A stretch of DNA of 64,000 nt from JAJISK01 sp046759185 (lineage in GTDB: Archaea > Thermoplasmatota > Thermoplasmata > RBG-16-68-12 > JAJISG01): contig JBHIBO010000002.1 in the NCBI GenBank assembly GCA_046759185.1, positions 1 to 64,000 of the forward strand, in the 5' to 3' direction. Of the stretch, positions 8,040 through 17,273 are shown piece after piece. The notes under the pieces are model-generated. The model was not told the origin of the DNA. It did not search any database and saw only the letters and a list, made by a program, of their open reading frames with translations. The position numbers and the translations under genes were made by a program. Position 1 is the stretch's first letter. Every line of letters starts with the position of its first letter.

Positions 8040-9353
8040 TTAGGCTCCCAACTCTTCCAGGAGGGCCCGGGCCTCGGCCTGGACGTCTACCTCGAGGACG
8101 CGCACGGACCGTGCGATCATCATGAGGCCGTAGTCGTCGCTCGTCACGTTCCCCTGGGCCTGGACCGGCCGCGCCACTAGGAGGTCCGACAGGGCATCCC
8201 GGATCACCTCCGAGTCCATGGCCTCCTTCGCCTCGGCGATGGCCTCCTCCAGGGTCTTCCCGAGGAGCCCCTCCGTGAGCTCCCGGTTGAAGATGGCGGT
8301 CAGCGCGCCGCTGCCGTCGTCGATGACGGCCTTCGTGCGGAGGTCCGTCTCGCCCTTCACCTCGCCGTGGATGCGGCAGGCGCCCTTGCGGACAACGCGA
8401 CGGCATTCGGGACATCGGTGGATGATCCCGCTTCCCTCCCGGACCTCCACCACGATGCCGCGGACCTGAACGTCGACGCCGCCGGCCTTCTGTACGAGCT
8501 CCTCGATCCAGACCCGGCGGGCCCGATCCAGCTCCTCCAGGGGCGGCAGCGCCGTCCCCTTGCCCCGCTCCAGCCGCGATCGCTCGTCGAAGGTCAGCTG
8601 TGGCAGGCCCCGCCAGGCGGAGACGTACCCGCCCTCCATCTCGATGACCTCCCCCGGCTCCAGACCGAAGTCGTGCCAGGCGGAGAACTGCACCTTCCCC
8701 GTGGCATCGGCCAGCGTCCCGGAGAAGACCACCTTCGGCTCCCCGCGCACCTCGACCTCCCGGCGCTCGACGTCCAGGACACGGGCAGTGATGCGGACGC
8801 CCCGCATGCCCTCCTGCAGCTCGTCGAGGTTCCGTGGACTCGCGGGGGCGTCCTCGGTCGAGGCCACCTCGAGGAGGGTTCCCTCCTCCACGGTCACCGT
8901 CGCCCGGTTCCCCAGGTTCACTTGCACCTCGCCGCGGAACTCCTTCGTGTAGGCGTTCTGCAGCCGGATGACGTCGCCGACCTGGAAGTTCAACCCGCGG
9001 ACCTCCCAAGCGGTGAAGGGGACCTTCCCCGTGTCATCGCCCAGGATCCCGTAGTAGATCTCCTTCGTCCGATCGTCCTGCTCGAGCTCCCGGGAGTTCA
9101 GGCTAACCACCTTGGCGAGGAGGTTGATGCTCGGCTCGCCGGGACGAAGCTCCTTGATGGTCTTCGTGGTCCCCAGGTTCAGCTGGGCCGGGTTGCCGCC
9201 ATACTTCCGGACGATGCTGCGCTTGGCCGCATCCAGGGAGACCCGGTAGACCGTCAGGTAGCTCTCGAGTTCGCGTTCTACAACTTCTTCCTTTACCTTT
9301 CCTTCCAGCGCCCGTGTTATGTCTTTGACGTGGGGCGCAATTTGCTCCCGCAC
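8040..9353 (-). CDS. rpa: Replication protein A, large subunit (RPA41-like ssDNA-binding protein)
   Basis: Single-stranded DNA-binding protein, 437 aa, acting in replication, repair and recombination. Three OB-folds are visible at about residues 70-165, 180-265 and 290-400 (for instance VSLNSRELEQDDRTKEIYYG and DVQVRGIVVEVREGSG). A zinc-finger follows the start of the third fold: Cys314, Cys317, Cys326 and His329 (HRCPECRRVVRKGACRIHG). A short helical N-terminus precedes the first OB. Three OBs plus a zinc finger is the euryarchaeal RPA layout. It is first gene of a two-gene operon with its partner subunit and divergent from the SDR gene. Confidence 0.93.
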   Translation of the reverse strand: MREQIAPHVKDITRALEGKVKEEVVERELESYLTVYRVSLDAAKRSIVRKYGGNPAQLNLGTTKTIKELRPGEPSINLLAKVVSLNSRELEQDDRTKEIYYGILGDDTGKVPFTAWEVRGLNFQVGDVIRLQNAYTKEFRGEVQVNLGNRATVTVEEGTLLEVASTEDAPASPRNLDELQEGMRGVRITARVLDVERREVEVRGEPKVVFSGTLADATGKVQFSAWHDFGLEPGEVIEMEGGYVSAWRGLPQLTFDERSRLERGKGTALPPLEELDRARRVWIEELVQKAGGVDVQVRGIVVEVREGSGIIHRCPECRRVVRKGACRIHGEVKGETDLRTKAVIDDGSGALTAIFNRELTEGLLGKTLEEAIAEAKEAMDSEVIRDALSDLLVARPVQAQGNVTSDDYGLMMIARSVRVLEVDVQAEARALLEELGA

Positions 9354-9494
9354 TGGTTCACTTCCTAGAGGCGTGTGTTGCTGCGTACCTCTATCGGAGG
9401 CGAGGCCCCGGGGCTATTTAAGCGGGCGCGAGGGGTGGGTGAAAGTGGACGCGAGAAGCTACTAAAGCGCCCCCTCGGTTCCCCGGTGAAGACC

Positions 9495-10286
9495 ATGGAT
9501 CTCGGGCTGAAGGGAAAAGTGGCCTTGGTGGCCGCCGCGAGCCAGGGATTGGGGAAGGCCATCGCCTGGGAGCTGGCCCGGGAGGGGGCCCGCGTGGCGA
9601 TGTGCTCCCGGGACGAGGGTCGGATCCAGATGGCCGCACAAGCGATCCGGGAGGAGACCGGCGCGGAGGTGCTGCCATTCGTGTGCGATCTCACCCAGGA
9701 GGATGAGGTCTCTGCCTTCATCGCGGGGGCGGTGGAAGCCCTCGGGAGCGTCGAGGTCCTCGTCACCAACGCGGGGGGTCCGCCCCCGGGCGCGTTCGAG
9801 GAAGTGGACGACGAGGCCTGGTATCGGACGTACGATCTGACCTACCTCAGCGCCGTCCGGTTGATACGCGAAGCCCTCCCTCACATGAAGCGGACGGGCT
9901 ACGGCCGCGTCGTTGTCATGACCTCCATCAGCGTCAAGCAGCCCATCCAGGACCTCGTTCTTTCCAACGCGATTCGCCTGGGCGTCGTGGGGATGGCCAA
10001 GAGCCTCGTCCCGGATGCCGGTCGTCATGACATCACCGTGAACGTGGTCTGCCCCGGCTACATCGGGACGGCCCGGACGAAGGAGCTCTTCGCCGCGCGC
10101 GCAGAACGGGAGGGGAGTTCCCCCGAAACCGTCGAGGGGGATCTCCTCCGCCTGGTCCCCCTCGGTCGGATGGGGGAGCCACGGGAGGTGGGGGCGCTGG
10201 TCGCCTTCCTCGCGTCGGAACGCTCCGCGTACCTGACGGGCAACCTGATTCAGATCGATGGCGGGCTGTATCGGGGCGTCTTCTAG
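9495..10286 (+). CDS. Short-chain dehydrogenase/reductase with altered active site
   Basis: A 263-residue SDR-fold protein. The Rossmann motif AASQGLGKAIA (near residue 13) replaces classical TGxxxGIG, NAG is present in LVTNAGGPPPGA, and the end YLTGNLIQIDGGLYRG is typical. The catalytic serine is present in VMTSISVKQP, but the YxxxK pair reads S-N-A-I-R (in LVLSNAIRLGVVG), so Tyr is Ser and Lys is Arg. This subfamily is widespread and its chemistry may differ from classical SDRs. Start MDLGLKGKVALV at 9495 is preferred to earlier in-frame codons because it gives the normal SDR N-terminus. Substrate unknown. Confidence 0.88.
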   Translation: MDLGLKGKVALVAAASQGLGKAIAWELAREGARVAMCSRDEGRIQMAAQAIREETGAEVLPFVCDLTQEDEVSAFIAGAVEALGSVEVLVTNAGGPPPGAFEEVDDEAWYRTYDLTYLSAVRLIREALPHMKRTGYGRVVVMTSISVKQPIQDLVLSNAIRLGVVGMAKSLVPDAGRHDITVNVVCPGYIGTARTKELFAARAEREGSSPETVEGDLLRLVPLGRMGEPREVGALVAFLASERSAYLTGNLIQIDGGLYRGVF

Positions 10287-12139
10287 GATCCACCCAACCG
10301 CTCTGTCAGCTTCCGTCGCAAGGCCTCGCTGACTGCCTTGCCGTCGGCGGCCCCCCGAAGGCGCCGCATGGCGAGACCCATGAGGGGCTGCAGGGCACCC
10401 TCCCCCCGGGCGTCGACCAACCCTTGATTCTCGTCGAGAAGGGCGTCGAGCTCCCGGTCCAATTCCCCCGGGGCGAGCCGGCGCAGCCCCAGCGCGGCGA
10501 CAGCCTCCTCAACGCCCATGCTTCCCTCCAAGACCGTCTGCAGCAGGAGGGGAACCGCTTCCTTGGCAAATCGCCCCGCTTGGAGACCCGCAAACAGTTC
10601 ATGGTAGATCTCAGACGTGAGGACCTCCACTTCGTAGCCCTCCGCCTGGAGCTCGGGCAGATGGTTGAGGAAGGTTCTGGCGACGGTGCCAGGGTTGCCG
10701 TACTTCCCGGCGAGCTCCTCGTACAGCGCATCCCAGCCTTCATCCAGGAGCTGCTCTACCTGCTGGGGATGGGTCCCGAACGTCTCCACGAGGCGCTCGA
10801 CCCGTGCCTCGGGGGGCTCAGGGAGTTTCCGGGTCAACTCACGCAGCCAAGCGGGACCAACACGAATGGGAGGCACGTCCGTCTCGGGGTACATGCGAGC
10901 GCTACCCGGCAGGGGACGACTGTAAACCGTGCTCCCGTCGGGTCGGGCGTTGCGGGTCTCCTCCGGGACCCCGTCGAGGGCTGCGCGAGCCCGGGCAAGG
11001 ACCCGTTCCATGGCGGACCGGGCGATGTCCGCCTCTTCGGCGATGAGGACGAAAGCGTCCTGGTCCTCTAGCTCGAGGGCATCGGAAACCCGCCGTACCT
11101 CTTCTTCGGTTACCTCGTACCCCGGCAGCTCATCGGAGTGGAGCACGCCCTTGGCCCCGACGACCGCTACCTGGGCGGCCAGTTCGGGGCCCAGCTTCCC
11201 TTTCAAGAGGCCGGCAAAGCCAGGGAGTCGTAGGCCGAGGATGGCCTTCCCCCGGCCCAACCCCTTGCGGAGGACATGCGACTTCGTATCCCGGAGCAAG
11301 TCTCCAAGATCCTCTCCCTCCCCCTCCATCGTCTCGATGCCCCGATTCCGCAGAAGATCTCGCGCCTCGAGGAGGTCTGCCTGTCGCTGGATCTCCCCCT
11401 CGACGTAGGCGGCGATCATTCCCAGTTCCTGGACCCCCTTAATCTCCACCCGCGCACCACCCTCCACGGAGACGTTGAGGTCCTCCCGAATTGTCCCGAG
11501 GCCGCGAAGGACACGGCGGGTGGCCCGCAGCAATCGGCCGAGCCGCAGGGCTACGTCCCGGGCCATCTCGGGGGAGTCGATGTCGGGGGTGGTGGCGAGT
11601 TCCACGAGAGGAATGCCCAACCGGTCGAGGCGGTAAACGGCCTCCTCCTTCCCGCGGTGGATGAGGCGGGCGGCGTCCTCTTCCAGGGAGATGGTCGGGA
11701 TGCCAATGGTCTTACCGTCCACCACCAGGGATCCATTCTGGGCGATGAGGGCGCTTCGCTGAAAGCCCGTCGTGTTTGAACCGTCGATGACGGTCTTGCG
11801 CATGAAGTGGACCTCGTCGACGGGCTGCGCTTCGAGGGCCAGTGCTCCAAGGAGGGCAATCTCCAGTGCCTCCCGGTTCGCCCTGTGGGGCGGCTCCTCG
11901 TCCGCATCCACCAGACAGCTGGTCTCCGTGCTCTGATACCGGAAGGCGCGCCCCTTGCTCGCTTCCTCCAACACGGCCCGGTCCACCTCCCCCAACTCGC
12001 TTTGTGTCGGCCTGAGGTAACGGACAAACTCCTCCCTGACCTCGTCTACCAGTCGGGACTCGCAGTCGCAAAAGAGCTTGTGCGTAGCGAGTTGCTGATG
12101 GATCTCCAGACCCACCTTAATGGGGAGCTCCGAGGGCAT
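10283..12139 (-). CDS. gatE: Glutamyl-tRNA(Gln) amidotransferase subunit E
   Basis: Archaea-specific subunit that binds mischarged Glu-tRNA(Gln), phosphorylates the glutamyl group and accepts ammonia from GatD. The 618-residue protein begins PIKVGLEIHQQLATHKLFCDCES, the GatB/E signature, and carries the insertion domain typical of GatE (with GVLHSDELPGYEVTEEEV near residue 335, an AspRS-like GAD insert) and the C-terminal tail/YqeY-like domain (from about 500). It starts 87 bases downstream of gatD in the same direction. Presence of GatDE implies the cell makes Gln-tRNA by the indirect route. Confidence 0.97.
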   Translation of the reverse strand: MPSELPIKVGLEIHQQLATHKLFCDCESRLVDEVREEFVRYLRPTQSELGEVDRAVLEEASKGRAFRYQSTETSCLVDADEEPPHRANREALEIALLGALALEAQPVDEVHFMRKTVIDGSNTTGFQRSALIAQNGSLVVDGKTIGIPTISLEEDAARLIHRGKEEAVYRLDRLGIPLVELATTPDIDSPEMARDVALRLGRLLRATRRVLRGLGTIREDLNVSVEGGARVEIKGVQELGMIAAYVEGEIQRQADLLEARDLLRNRGIETMEGEGEDLGDLLRDTKSHVLRKGLGRGKAILGLRLPGFAGLLKGKLGPELAAQVAVVGAKGVLHSDELPGYEVTEEEVRRVSDALELEDQDAFVLIAEEADIARSAMERVLARARAALDGVPEETRNARPDGSTVYSRPLPGSARMYPETDVPPIRVGPAWLRELTRKLPEPPEARVERLVETFGTHPQQVEQLLDEGWDALYEELAGKYGNPGTVARTFLNHLPELQAEGYEVEVLTSEIYHELFAGLQAGRFAKEAVPLLLQTVLEGSMGVEEAVAALGLRRLAPGELDRELDALLDENQGLVDARGEGALQPLMGLAMRRLRGAADGKAVSEALRRKLTERLGGS

Positions 12140-12225
12140 GGGGCACCTTGGAGGTGGGAGATGGGCCTCGTATGCCTAAAGCTTCGCGCAGCAGCTGGGC
12201 CAGACCGTGGCCCTCGTATCTGGAG

Positions 12226-13533
12226 CTAGACCGGTGTCGACTCCTCGAGGCGCAGCTTCGGGTTGATCTCCCCCGCGAGATTGGAGACCATCAGACCCCG
12301 CACTTCCGAAGGGTCTGTCGTGTGCCCCAAGACCCACATCAGCTTCACGAGAGCCGTCTCGGGAAGCATGTCCTCGCCGGGGATGACTCCTGCCCTCGCC
12401 AGCTCGCGTCCGCGGGAATACACGTAGAGTCCCACCCGTCCGTTCAGACACTGTGTAGTCATGACCACGGAAACCCCGTCCCGAATCGCCTTCCGGATGC
12501 GCGTGACCAACGGCTTCCGGACGTGCCCGAGCCCGGTCCCCGCCAGGACGATGCCTTGACTCCTTTCCGCCCAGGCATCGAAGAGGTCGGGCGGCATGTC
12601 GGGGTAGACGTGGAGGAGGGCGACCCGCTCGTCCATCTTATTGTCGACCTTCACCGGCCCCTCGGCCCGAGGACGGTGGCCGTTGTGCCAGGTCACCTCT
12701 CCGTTCCGATGAACGCGCCCCAGAGGATCCTCGTTCAGGGTGCGGAAGGCGTCCCGTCGGCTGCTGTGCATCTTGCGGACCTTCGTTCCCCGATGCACGG
12801 TGCACGTCAGGTCCGAGGTCTCCTCATGCATCACCGCCACGACCTCGCCCAGGTCCACGTTGGAGAGGTGGGCCGCACACATGAGGTTCAGGAAGGCGTC
12901 GCTGCTGGGCCGGTCGGAGGAGCGTTGCGAGCCGACAAGGACGACGGGTCCCGTGAGGTCCGTGAGCATGAAGGAGAGGGCGGCGGCCGTGTACCCCAAG
13001 GTGTCCGTGCCGTGGGGGACCACCACGGCCTTGGCCCCCCCGTTCAGGTCCTTCGCCGCCTCCTGGGCCAGCCGCCGCCAGTTCTTCCCCCCCATGTCCT
13101 CGCTTAGGAGGCTGAACAGGATGCGGGCCTGGACGTTGCAGATGGCAGCCAGGTCCGGGGCGTAGGAGGCCAGTTCCTCGGCGCTGAGAGCGGGATAGAC
13201 CGCTCCCGTGCGGTAGTCCACGTAGCTCGCGATGGTTCCGCCCGTCCCGAGGAAGGAAACGTTGGGCTTGTCGGGGTTCGTCGGGATTTTACGTCGGGGG
13301 ACAGACCGTTCTCGACCCTTCGCCACCCGTTTCAGGGGTGTTTCCGCCGTGACGCGCAGGCCGACGTTGTAGCCGTTGGAGAGCTTGATCGTGAGGACGT
13401 CCTTCTCGCTGAACGAGTGGTGAGGCATCACGATGCCATGGTACGTCTCGCCTTCGACCGTGACCCGTACCTCGTCCCCGACATCCGCTCTGGCCCGCTC
13501 AAGGAGGGCCGCGACCCTCTTCGGGTACTTCAT
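12226..13533 (-). CDS. gatD: Glutamyl-tRNA(Gln) amidotransferase subunit D
   Basis: Asparaginase-type subunit of GatDE that releases ammonia from glutamine for tRNA amidation. The 435-residue protein has an N-terminal SH3-like/AnPRT-associated domain (about residues 1-85, GDEVRVTVEGETYHGIVMPHH), then the L-asparaginase I domain. Catalytic threonines sit in LGTGGTIASYVDY (near 96) and in VVVPHGTDTLGYTAAAL (about 170-186). Same orientation as gatE, with an 86-base gap that shows no obvious promoter, so probably co-transcribed. Confidence 0.96.
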   Translation of the reverse strand: MKYPKRVAALLERARADVGDEVRVTVEGETYHGIVMPHHSFSEKDVLTIKLSNGYNVGLRVTAETPLKRVAKGRERSVPRRKIPTNPDKPNVSFLGTGGTIASYVDYRTGAVYPALSAEELASYAPDLAAICNVQARILFSLLSEDMGGKNWRRLAQEAAKDLNGGAKAVVVPHGTDTLGYTAAALSFMLTDLTGPVVLVGSQRSSDRPSSDAFLNLMCAAHLSNVDLGEVVAVMHEETSDLTCTVHRGTKVRKMHSSRRDAFRTLNEDPLGRVHRNGEVTWHNGHRPRAEGPVKVDNKMDERVALLHVYPDMPPDLFDAWAERSQGIVLAGTGLGHVRKPLVTRIRKAIRDGVSVVMTTQCLNGRVGLYVYSRGRELARAGVIPGEDMLPETALVKLMWVLGHTTDPSEVRGLMVSNLAGEINPKLRLEESTPV

Positions 13534-13635
13534 CGGAGGGCGAACTGCAACGTGTGGAAATACCCTTTGTGGACGGCGTAAGGGGAGGAGCTTCCGGACG
13601 TACAGATAGCGAGCTCGGAGTAGGACGTCTGAGGG

Positions 13636-14376
13636 TTAGACGAGCTCGTAGGTCACCCTGTCGATGTCTTTCCCTTTGCTCCGTCTCCGAAGGATACGTA
13701 TGTGGCCAATTTCGGAGGTGTTCCGGACGTGTGTGCCGCCGCAGGGGCAGAGGTCGCGGTCCCCAATTCTGATGACCCGCAACCGGCGGATGCTGCGGGG
13801 AATCAGGTCCAGGATGGCTCGCTCCTCCGCGATCTGGGTCTCCAACACCTTCCGGTCCTCCTCGTAGATGGTGACGGGGACCGCGGTGTCGACGACCTCG
13901 TTGAAGTCGGCCTCCATGGCCTTCAGATCCTCGGGCGAGAATCCAGCGGGCGAGAAGTCCACGTGGCTGTAGTCCACGTAGAGTTGGTTGCCCGTGGTCC
14001 GGGCGCCAAAGCGTTGGAAGACGAGACCCGACAGGAGGTGTTGCGCGGTGTGCATCCGCATGTGGGCATGGCGGCGGTCCCAATCCACGCGACCTACGAC
14101 GCGGTCCTCGGCGGGCATGTCCCGGACGTAGTGCCGCGTCTCCTCGCCTTCCTTGAGAACCTTCTGGACCCTAGTAGATCCACCGTCCCATTCGAGGCGG
14201 CCGGTGTCGAAGGGCTGTCCCCCGGACTCCGCGTAGAAGGCGGTTCGATCGAGGGTCACGTAGCTCGGGCCTCGGGATACGACCTGGGCCTCGAACTCCT
14301 TCACGTAATTGAGTTCCACCATGGGCCGGTCCGCGAAGGCAGGATCTTGCCCGAGGTAGATGATGGCGGTGCGCAT
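13636..14376 (-). CDS. alaX: Alanyl-tRNA editing protein AlaX (intermediate-length form)
   Basis: Free-standing editing domain that hydrolyses Ser-tRNA(Ala) (some also Gly-tRNA(Ala)). At 246 aa it is the AlaX-M type: an N-terminal AlaRS-like beta-barrel with FYAESGGQPFDTG, then the editing domain with zinc ligands in MHTAQHLLSG (near residue 98) and the CGGTH motif (near 208). The first Met follows a TATA-like TTTATTAG on the same strand at about 14397-14404, suggesting a leaderless transcript. It lies upstream of gatD-gatE on the same strand, making a small tRNA-charging cluster. Confidence 0.94.
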   Translation of the reverse strand: MRTAIIYLGQDPAFADRPMVELNYVKEFEAQVVSRGPSYVTLDRTAFYAESGGQPFDTGRLEWDGGSTRVQKVLKEGEETRHYVRDMPAEDRVVGRVDWDRRHAHMRMHTAQHLLSGLVFQRFGARTTGNQLYVDYSHVDFSPAGFSPEDLKAMEADFNEVVDTAVPVTIYEEDRKVLETQIAEERAILDLIPRSIRRLRVIRIGDRDLCPCGGTHVRNTSEIGHIRILRRRSKGKDIDRVTYELV

Positions 14377-14464
14377 CCTGAAGAAAACCAGGGGCTTCTA
14401 ATAAAGAAGGTGCGGGGAAAGCCATGAAGGCCTGCCCCACGTCGCGCTCTCGAAGGAGGGGGGA

Positions 14465-15850
14465 TCAGCTCACGCTATCCTCGTGGTCTTCGTCCTGGTG
14501 ACCCTCGTCGTCCGCGTCGTCCTCGTCGCCGTTCTCGCCCCCATCATCATCGTCGTCTTCATCGTCGTCTTCATCGTCGTTCTGATCGTTCGCGTCGTCC
14601 GCGTCGTCGTCCTCGTCGTCGTGATCGGGCGTGGCCATGGTCTCTCCGAAGTCATCATTGATGGCCAGGGAAATCTCCACTTCAGCGAGGCCCACCAGTC
14701 CGTCCAAGTTTCCTCCCTCGATCTCGAATTCAAACTTGAACGTGTTGTCGCCAACGTGTTCGATTTCCATTTCCACCTTGACCCCGTCAATGGTTCCCTC
14801 AAACTCGAATTCCCCGTCGTCGTCGTCATCGGAGTCGAAGGAACCGGCGGGAATCGTGAAGCTGTAGGACCCGATTTCTACGGTCACGTCCTCATCGACG
14901 GGATTGATTCCGTCGCTGCCCGCCCCGAGCGTGAAGCCGCCCTCCACCTCGACCTCGTCATCATCCACCTCAATCACGGCCCAGAAGGCGTCGAACTGGA
15001 GATCGACCGGTGGGTCCACGATCGGGTCGAGGGGCGGGTCATTCGGAGTTTCGTAGGCGGTCGCAACGATGAACGGCAGGTTAGCTCCATCAGACGGCCG
15101 AACCGCCGTCGCTAGCGGACCGAGGGAAGTCGGAAAACTCGTGATGAGTTCTTGCGAGGCGCACCCCCAATCCGGCTGACCCAGGGTCGTCAGTCCGAGC
15201 ATGGCGGGATGGGTCGGATCGACGATGGTGACAGGATCGGTGCAGCCTTCCCGACCGCCGACGCGAAAGTCACCGATCGGGCTAAGGAAGTCCACAGGCG
15301 TATTGCTGGGGGCCATCAGGTAATAACAGCTCAGACTCGCGTAGAGCCCGGTCCCTGGTCCACTGGCGGCGAACTCAATCCCGTTGGCGATGAGCTGTCG
15401 GTCCTCCAGGTTGGGGTTGAACTGGTAGAACTGAGGCGTGGTTCCAGTGATAATCGTCGGTCCCGTAATGGCCGGTGACCAGACCGCCTTGTTTGCGTTG
15501 GCAGGTTCGAGCAAGGTTGTCCCAGGGCTCCCCACAACCTCACACTTGGGGTCACCGAAGATGATCGCGTCGAAGGCGGCGAACTCGGCCGCTGTCAGCC
15601 CCAGCCAGGCCGGTGCGTCCGCGACCACGACCGAGTGACCAAGGGCCCGCGCAATCGTTTCCTCGTTGTAGTCCCAAGGAGGCGGCACGAGCGCGCCAAG
15701 TGAGGGTCCATAAATCAAGACGGTCTTGCCGGTGGAGGCTACCGGAGAGGCGCCGTCGACGGGGTTTCCCGCCGGTATCGCGAGGGCCGTCGCGAATGCC
15801 GAGACCACGAGTGCGAGCACGAGAACCTGGGGGATCTTTGCTGCATGCAT
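14465..15850 (-). CDS. Secreted protein with very acidic, low-complexity C-terminus
   Basis: Unrecognised 461-residue protein. A signal peptide is clear (MHAAKIPQVLVLALVVSAFA, cleavage near ALAIPAG). The region from residue 40 to about 290 has an alternating sheet/helix pattern (TVLIYGPSLGALVPP, FDAIIFGDPKC, NPANANKAVWSPAI-like stretch) that could be a flavodoxin/GATase-like fold. Then comes an acidic beta-rich segment (about 305-405) and a C-terminal tail of ~55 residues that is almost all Asp and Glu. No transmembrane anchor or sorting motif follows. The tail is encoded by a GAC/GAT/GAG trinucleotide-rich tract at about 14480-14640. Possibly calcium-binding or cell-surface; function unknown. 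Confidence 0.7.
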   Translation of the reverse strand: MHAAKIPQVLVLALVVSAFATALAIPAGNPVDGASPVASTGKTVLIYGPSLGALVPPPWDYNEETIARALGHSVVVADAPAWLGLTAAEFAAFDAIIFGDPKCEVVGSPGTTLLEPANANKAVWSPAITGPTIITGTTPQFYQFNPNLEDRQLIANGIEFAASGPGTGLYASLSCYYLMAPSNTPVDFLSPIGDFRVGGREGCTDPVTIVDPTHPAMLGLTTLGQPDWGCASQELITSFPTSLGPLATAVRPSDGANLPFIVATAYETPNDPPLDPIVDPPVDLQFDAFWAVIEVDDDEVEVEGGFTLGAGSDGINPVDEDVTVEIGSYSFTIPAGSFDSDDDDDGEFEFEGTIDGVKVEMEIEHVGDNTFKFEFEIEGGNLDGLVGLAEVEISLAINDDFGETMATPDHDDEDDDADDANDQNDDEDDDEDDDDDGGENGDEDDADDEGHQDEDHEDSVS

Positions 15851-15910
15851 CGGTCCATCACCTACGATGGCTGAGAGGGCTCAGGAATCCGGCGAGGCCA
15901 TGTTCCTCAG

Positions 15911-15929
15911 CGTGGGATTGAGTCCCACG
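15911..15929. repeat. Perfect 7-bp hairpin in the 222-base gap upstream of the acidic secreted protein
   Basis: CGTGGGA, five-base loop TTGAG, TCCCACG. The gap 15851-16072 holds no gene I can support. A TATA-like CTTTTATC on the reverse strand near 16003-16010 would give the secreted-protein gene a leader of more than 100 bases containing this hairpin, so it may be a leader structure; a terminator is less likely because no T-run follows. Confidence 0.4.
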
Positions 15930-16072
15930 ATTGGGGGAGGAGAAACGATATTCGGTCGCCCGCTACCAGTCCTCATCAGGACCGCTTCCGTGGAATCAGT
16001 AGATAAAAGCCGTTCCGACACAATTATCACTTAGCGGCCTTCGGGCCGGAGGAGCTTCGGACGCCCCGGTGG

Positions 16073-17224
16073 CTACTGAAGAGACTTGCGTAGCTCGCGG
16101 GCGATAACAAGACGCTGAATCTCACTTGTGCCCTCGTAGAGTTCCGTGATTTTCGCATCCCGGTACCGCTTTTCCACGGGGTAATCCTGCAAGTACCCGT
16201 ACCCGCCGTAGACCTGAATGGCCTCCCGGGATGCCCGGACGGCCAGATCCGAGGCGAAGAGTTTCGCCATGGAGGCCGCCTTGGTGTATTTCTTCCCCCG
16301 GTCCCGCAAGTCAGCCGCTTGGCGGACCAGGAGGCGAGCCGCGTCGATCTCCGTCGCCATGTCCGCCAGCTTGAAACGGATGGCCTGGAACTCGGCGATG
16401 GGTTGGCCGAACTGCTCCCGCTCCTGGGCGTACCCCAGGGCGGCTTCGTACGAACCCCGAGCGATGCCGAGGGCCTGAGAGGCAATACCGATGCGACCTC
16501 CATCCAGGGTCGCAAGGGCGACGCGGAACCCGTGATTCAGGTCGCCTAGGAGGTTCTCCCTCGGAATGCGCATATCCTCGAAAGCCAGTGCCGCTGTGTC
16601 CGAGGCCCGAATGCCCAGCTTCTTTTCCTTCCGGACCCTCTGAAGACCCGGGGCGTTCGCAGGCACAATGAAGGCCGAGATGCCCTTGCTCTTGGGCGCA
16701 TCCGGCTCCGTTCTGGCGTAGGTGACCACGACGTCGGCGTTCCACCCGTTGGTGACGAAGATCTTCTGCCCGTTCAGGACCCACTCGTCCCCCTCGAGAC
16801 GAGCCGTGGAGCGCATGGCCCCCGCGTCGCTTCCGGACCCCGATTCGGTGAGGGCGTAGGCGCCCAGCCAGGGACCCTGGGCGAGCTTGGGCAGGTACCG
16901 TCCCCTTTGCGCCTCCGTCCCGAATTGGAGAATGGGGTCGCAGACGAGGGAGTTGTTAACGGACATGATGACGCCCAGGGAGGCATCAACCCGGTTGATC
17001 TCCTCCATAGCCAGGGTGTAACTGACGGTGTCCGTCCCCCCGCCCCCGTACTTCTCGGGGACCATCATCCCCATGAGCCCCAGGTCGGTCATCTGGTCGA
17101 CCAGGTCCCGGGGGAACTCCTCCGCTTCGTCGTAGGCGACCACCTTGGGGGCGACTTCCCTGTCCGCGAACTCCGCCACGGATTGGGCGATGAGTTGCTG
17201 CTCCTTCGTCAATGCGAAGTCCAA
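16073..17224 (-). CDS. Acyl-CoA dehydrogenase
   Basis: FAD enzyme that introduces the alpha-beta double bond in acyl-CoA, the first step of beta-oxidation. The 383-residue sequence matches the family from end to end: MDFALTKEQQLIAQSVAEFA, the FAD/substrate motif YALTESGSGSDAGAM near residue 126, GHKI-like WVLNGQKIFVTNGWNAD, and the catalytic base in ITELYEGTSEIQRLVIAREL at the C-terminus (Glu of YEGTSEIQ). Chain-length preference is not readable. It is downstream of, and on the same strand as, a VTT-like membrane protein (49-base gap). Confidence 0.95.
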   Translation of the reverse strand: MDFALTKEQQLIAQSVAEFADREVAPKVVAYDEAEEFPRDLVDQMTDLGLMGMMVPEKYGGGGTDTVSYTLAMEEINRVDASLGVIMSVNNSLVCDPILQFGTEAQRGRYLPKLAQGPWLGAYALTESGSGSDAGAMRSTARLEGDEWVLNGQKIFVTNGWNADVVVTYARTEPDAPKSKGISAFIVPANAPGLQRVRKEKKLGIRASDTAALAFEDMRIPRENLLGDLNHGFRVALATLDGGRIGIASQALGIARGSYEAALGYAQEREQFGQPIAEFQAIRFKLADMATEIDAARLLVRQAADLRDRGKKYTKAASMAKLFASDLAVRASREAIQVYGGYGYLQDYPVEKRYRDAKITELYEGTSEIQRLVIARELRKSLQ

Positions 17225-17273
17225 GGCTGGCCTCCCTGGAGGCAGGGAAACGGGGTGGTTAAACCCTTGCGCG

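Noticed and set aside
8040..9009. Upstream extension of the RPA-partner frame inside the RPA gene
   Set aside because: Low-complexity Arg/Gly-rich sequence overlapping a real gene; the OB-fold protein clearly begins at MQREVAWRIF (8037).
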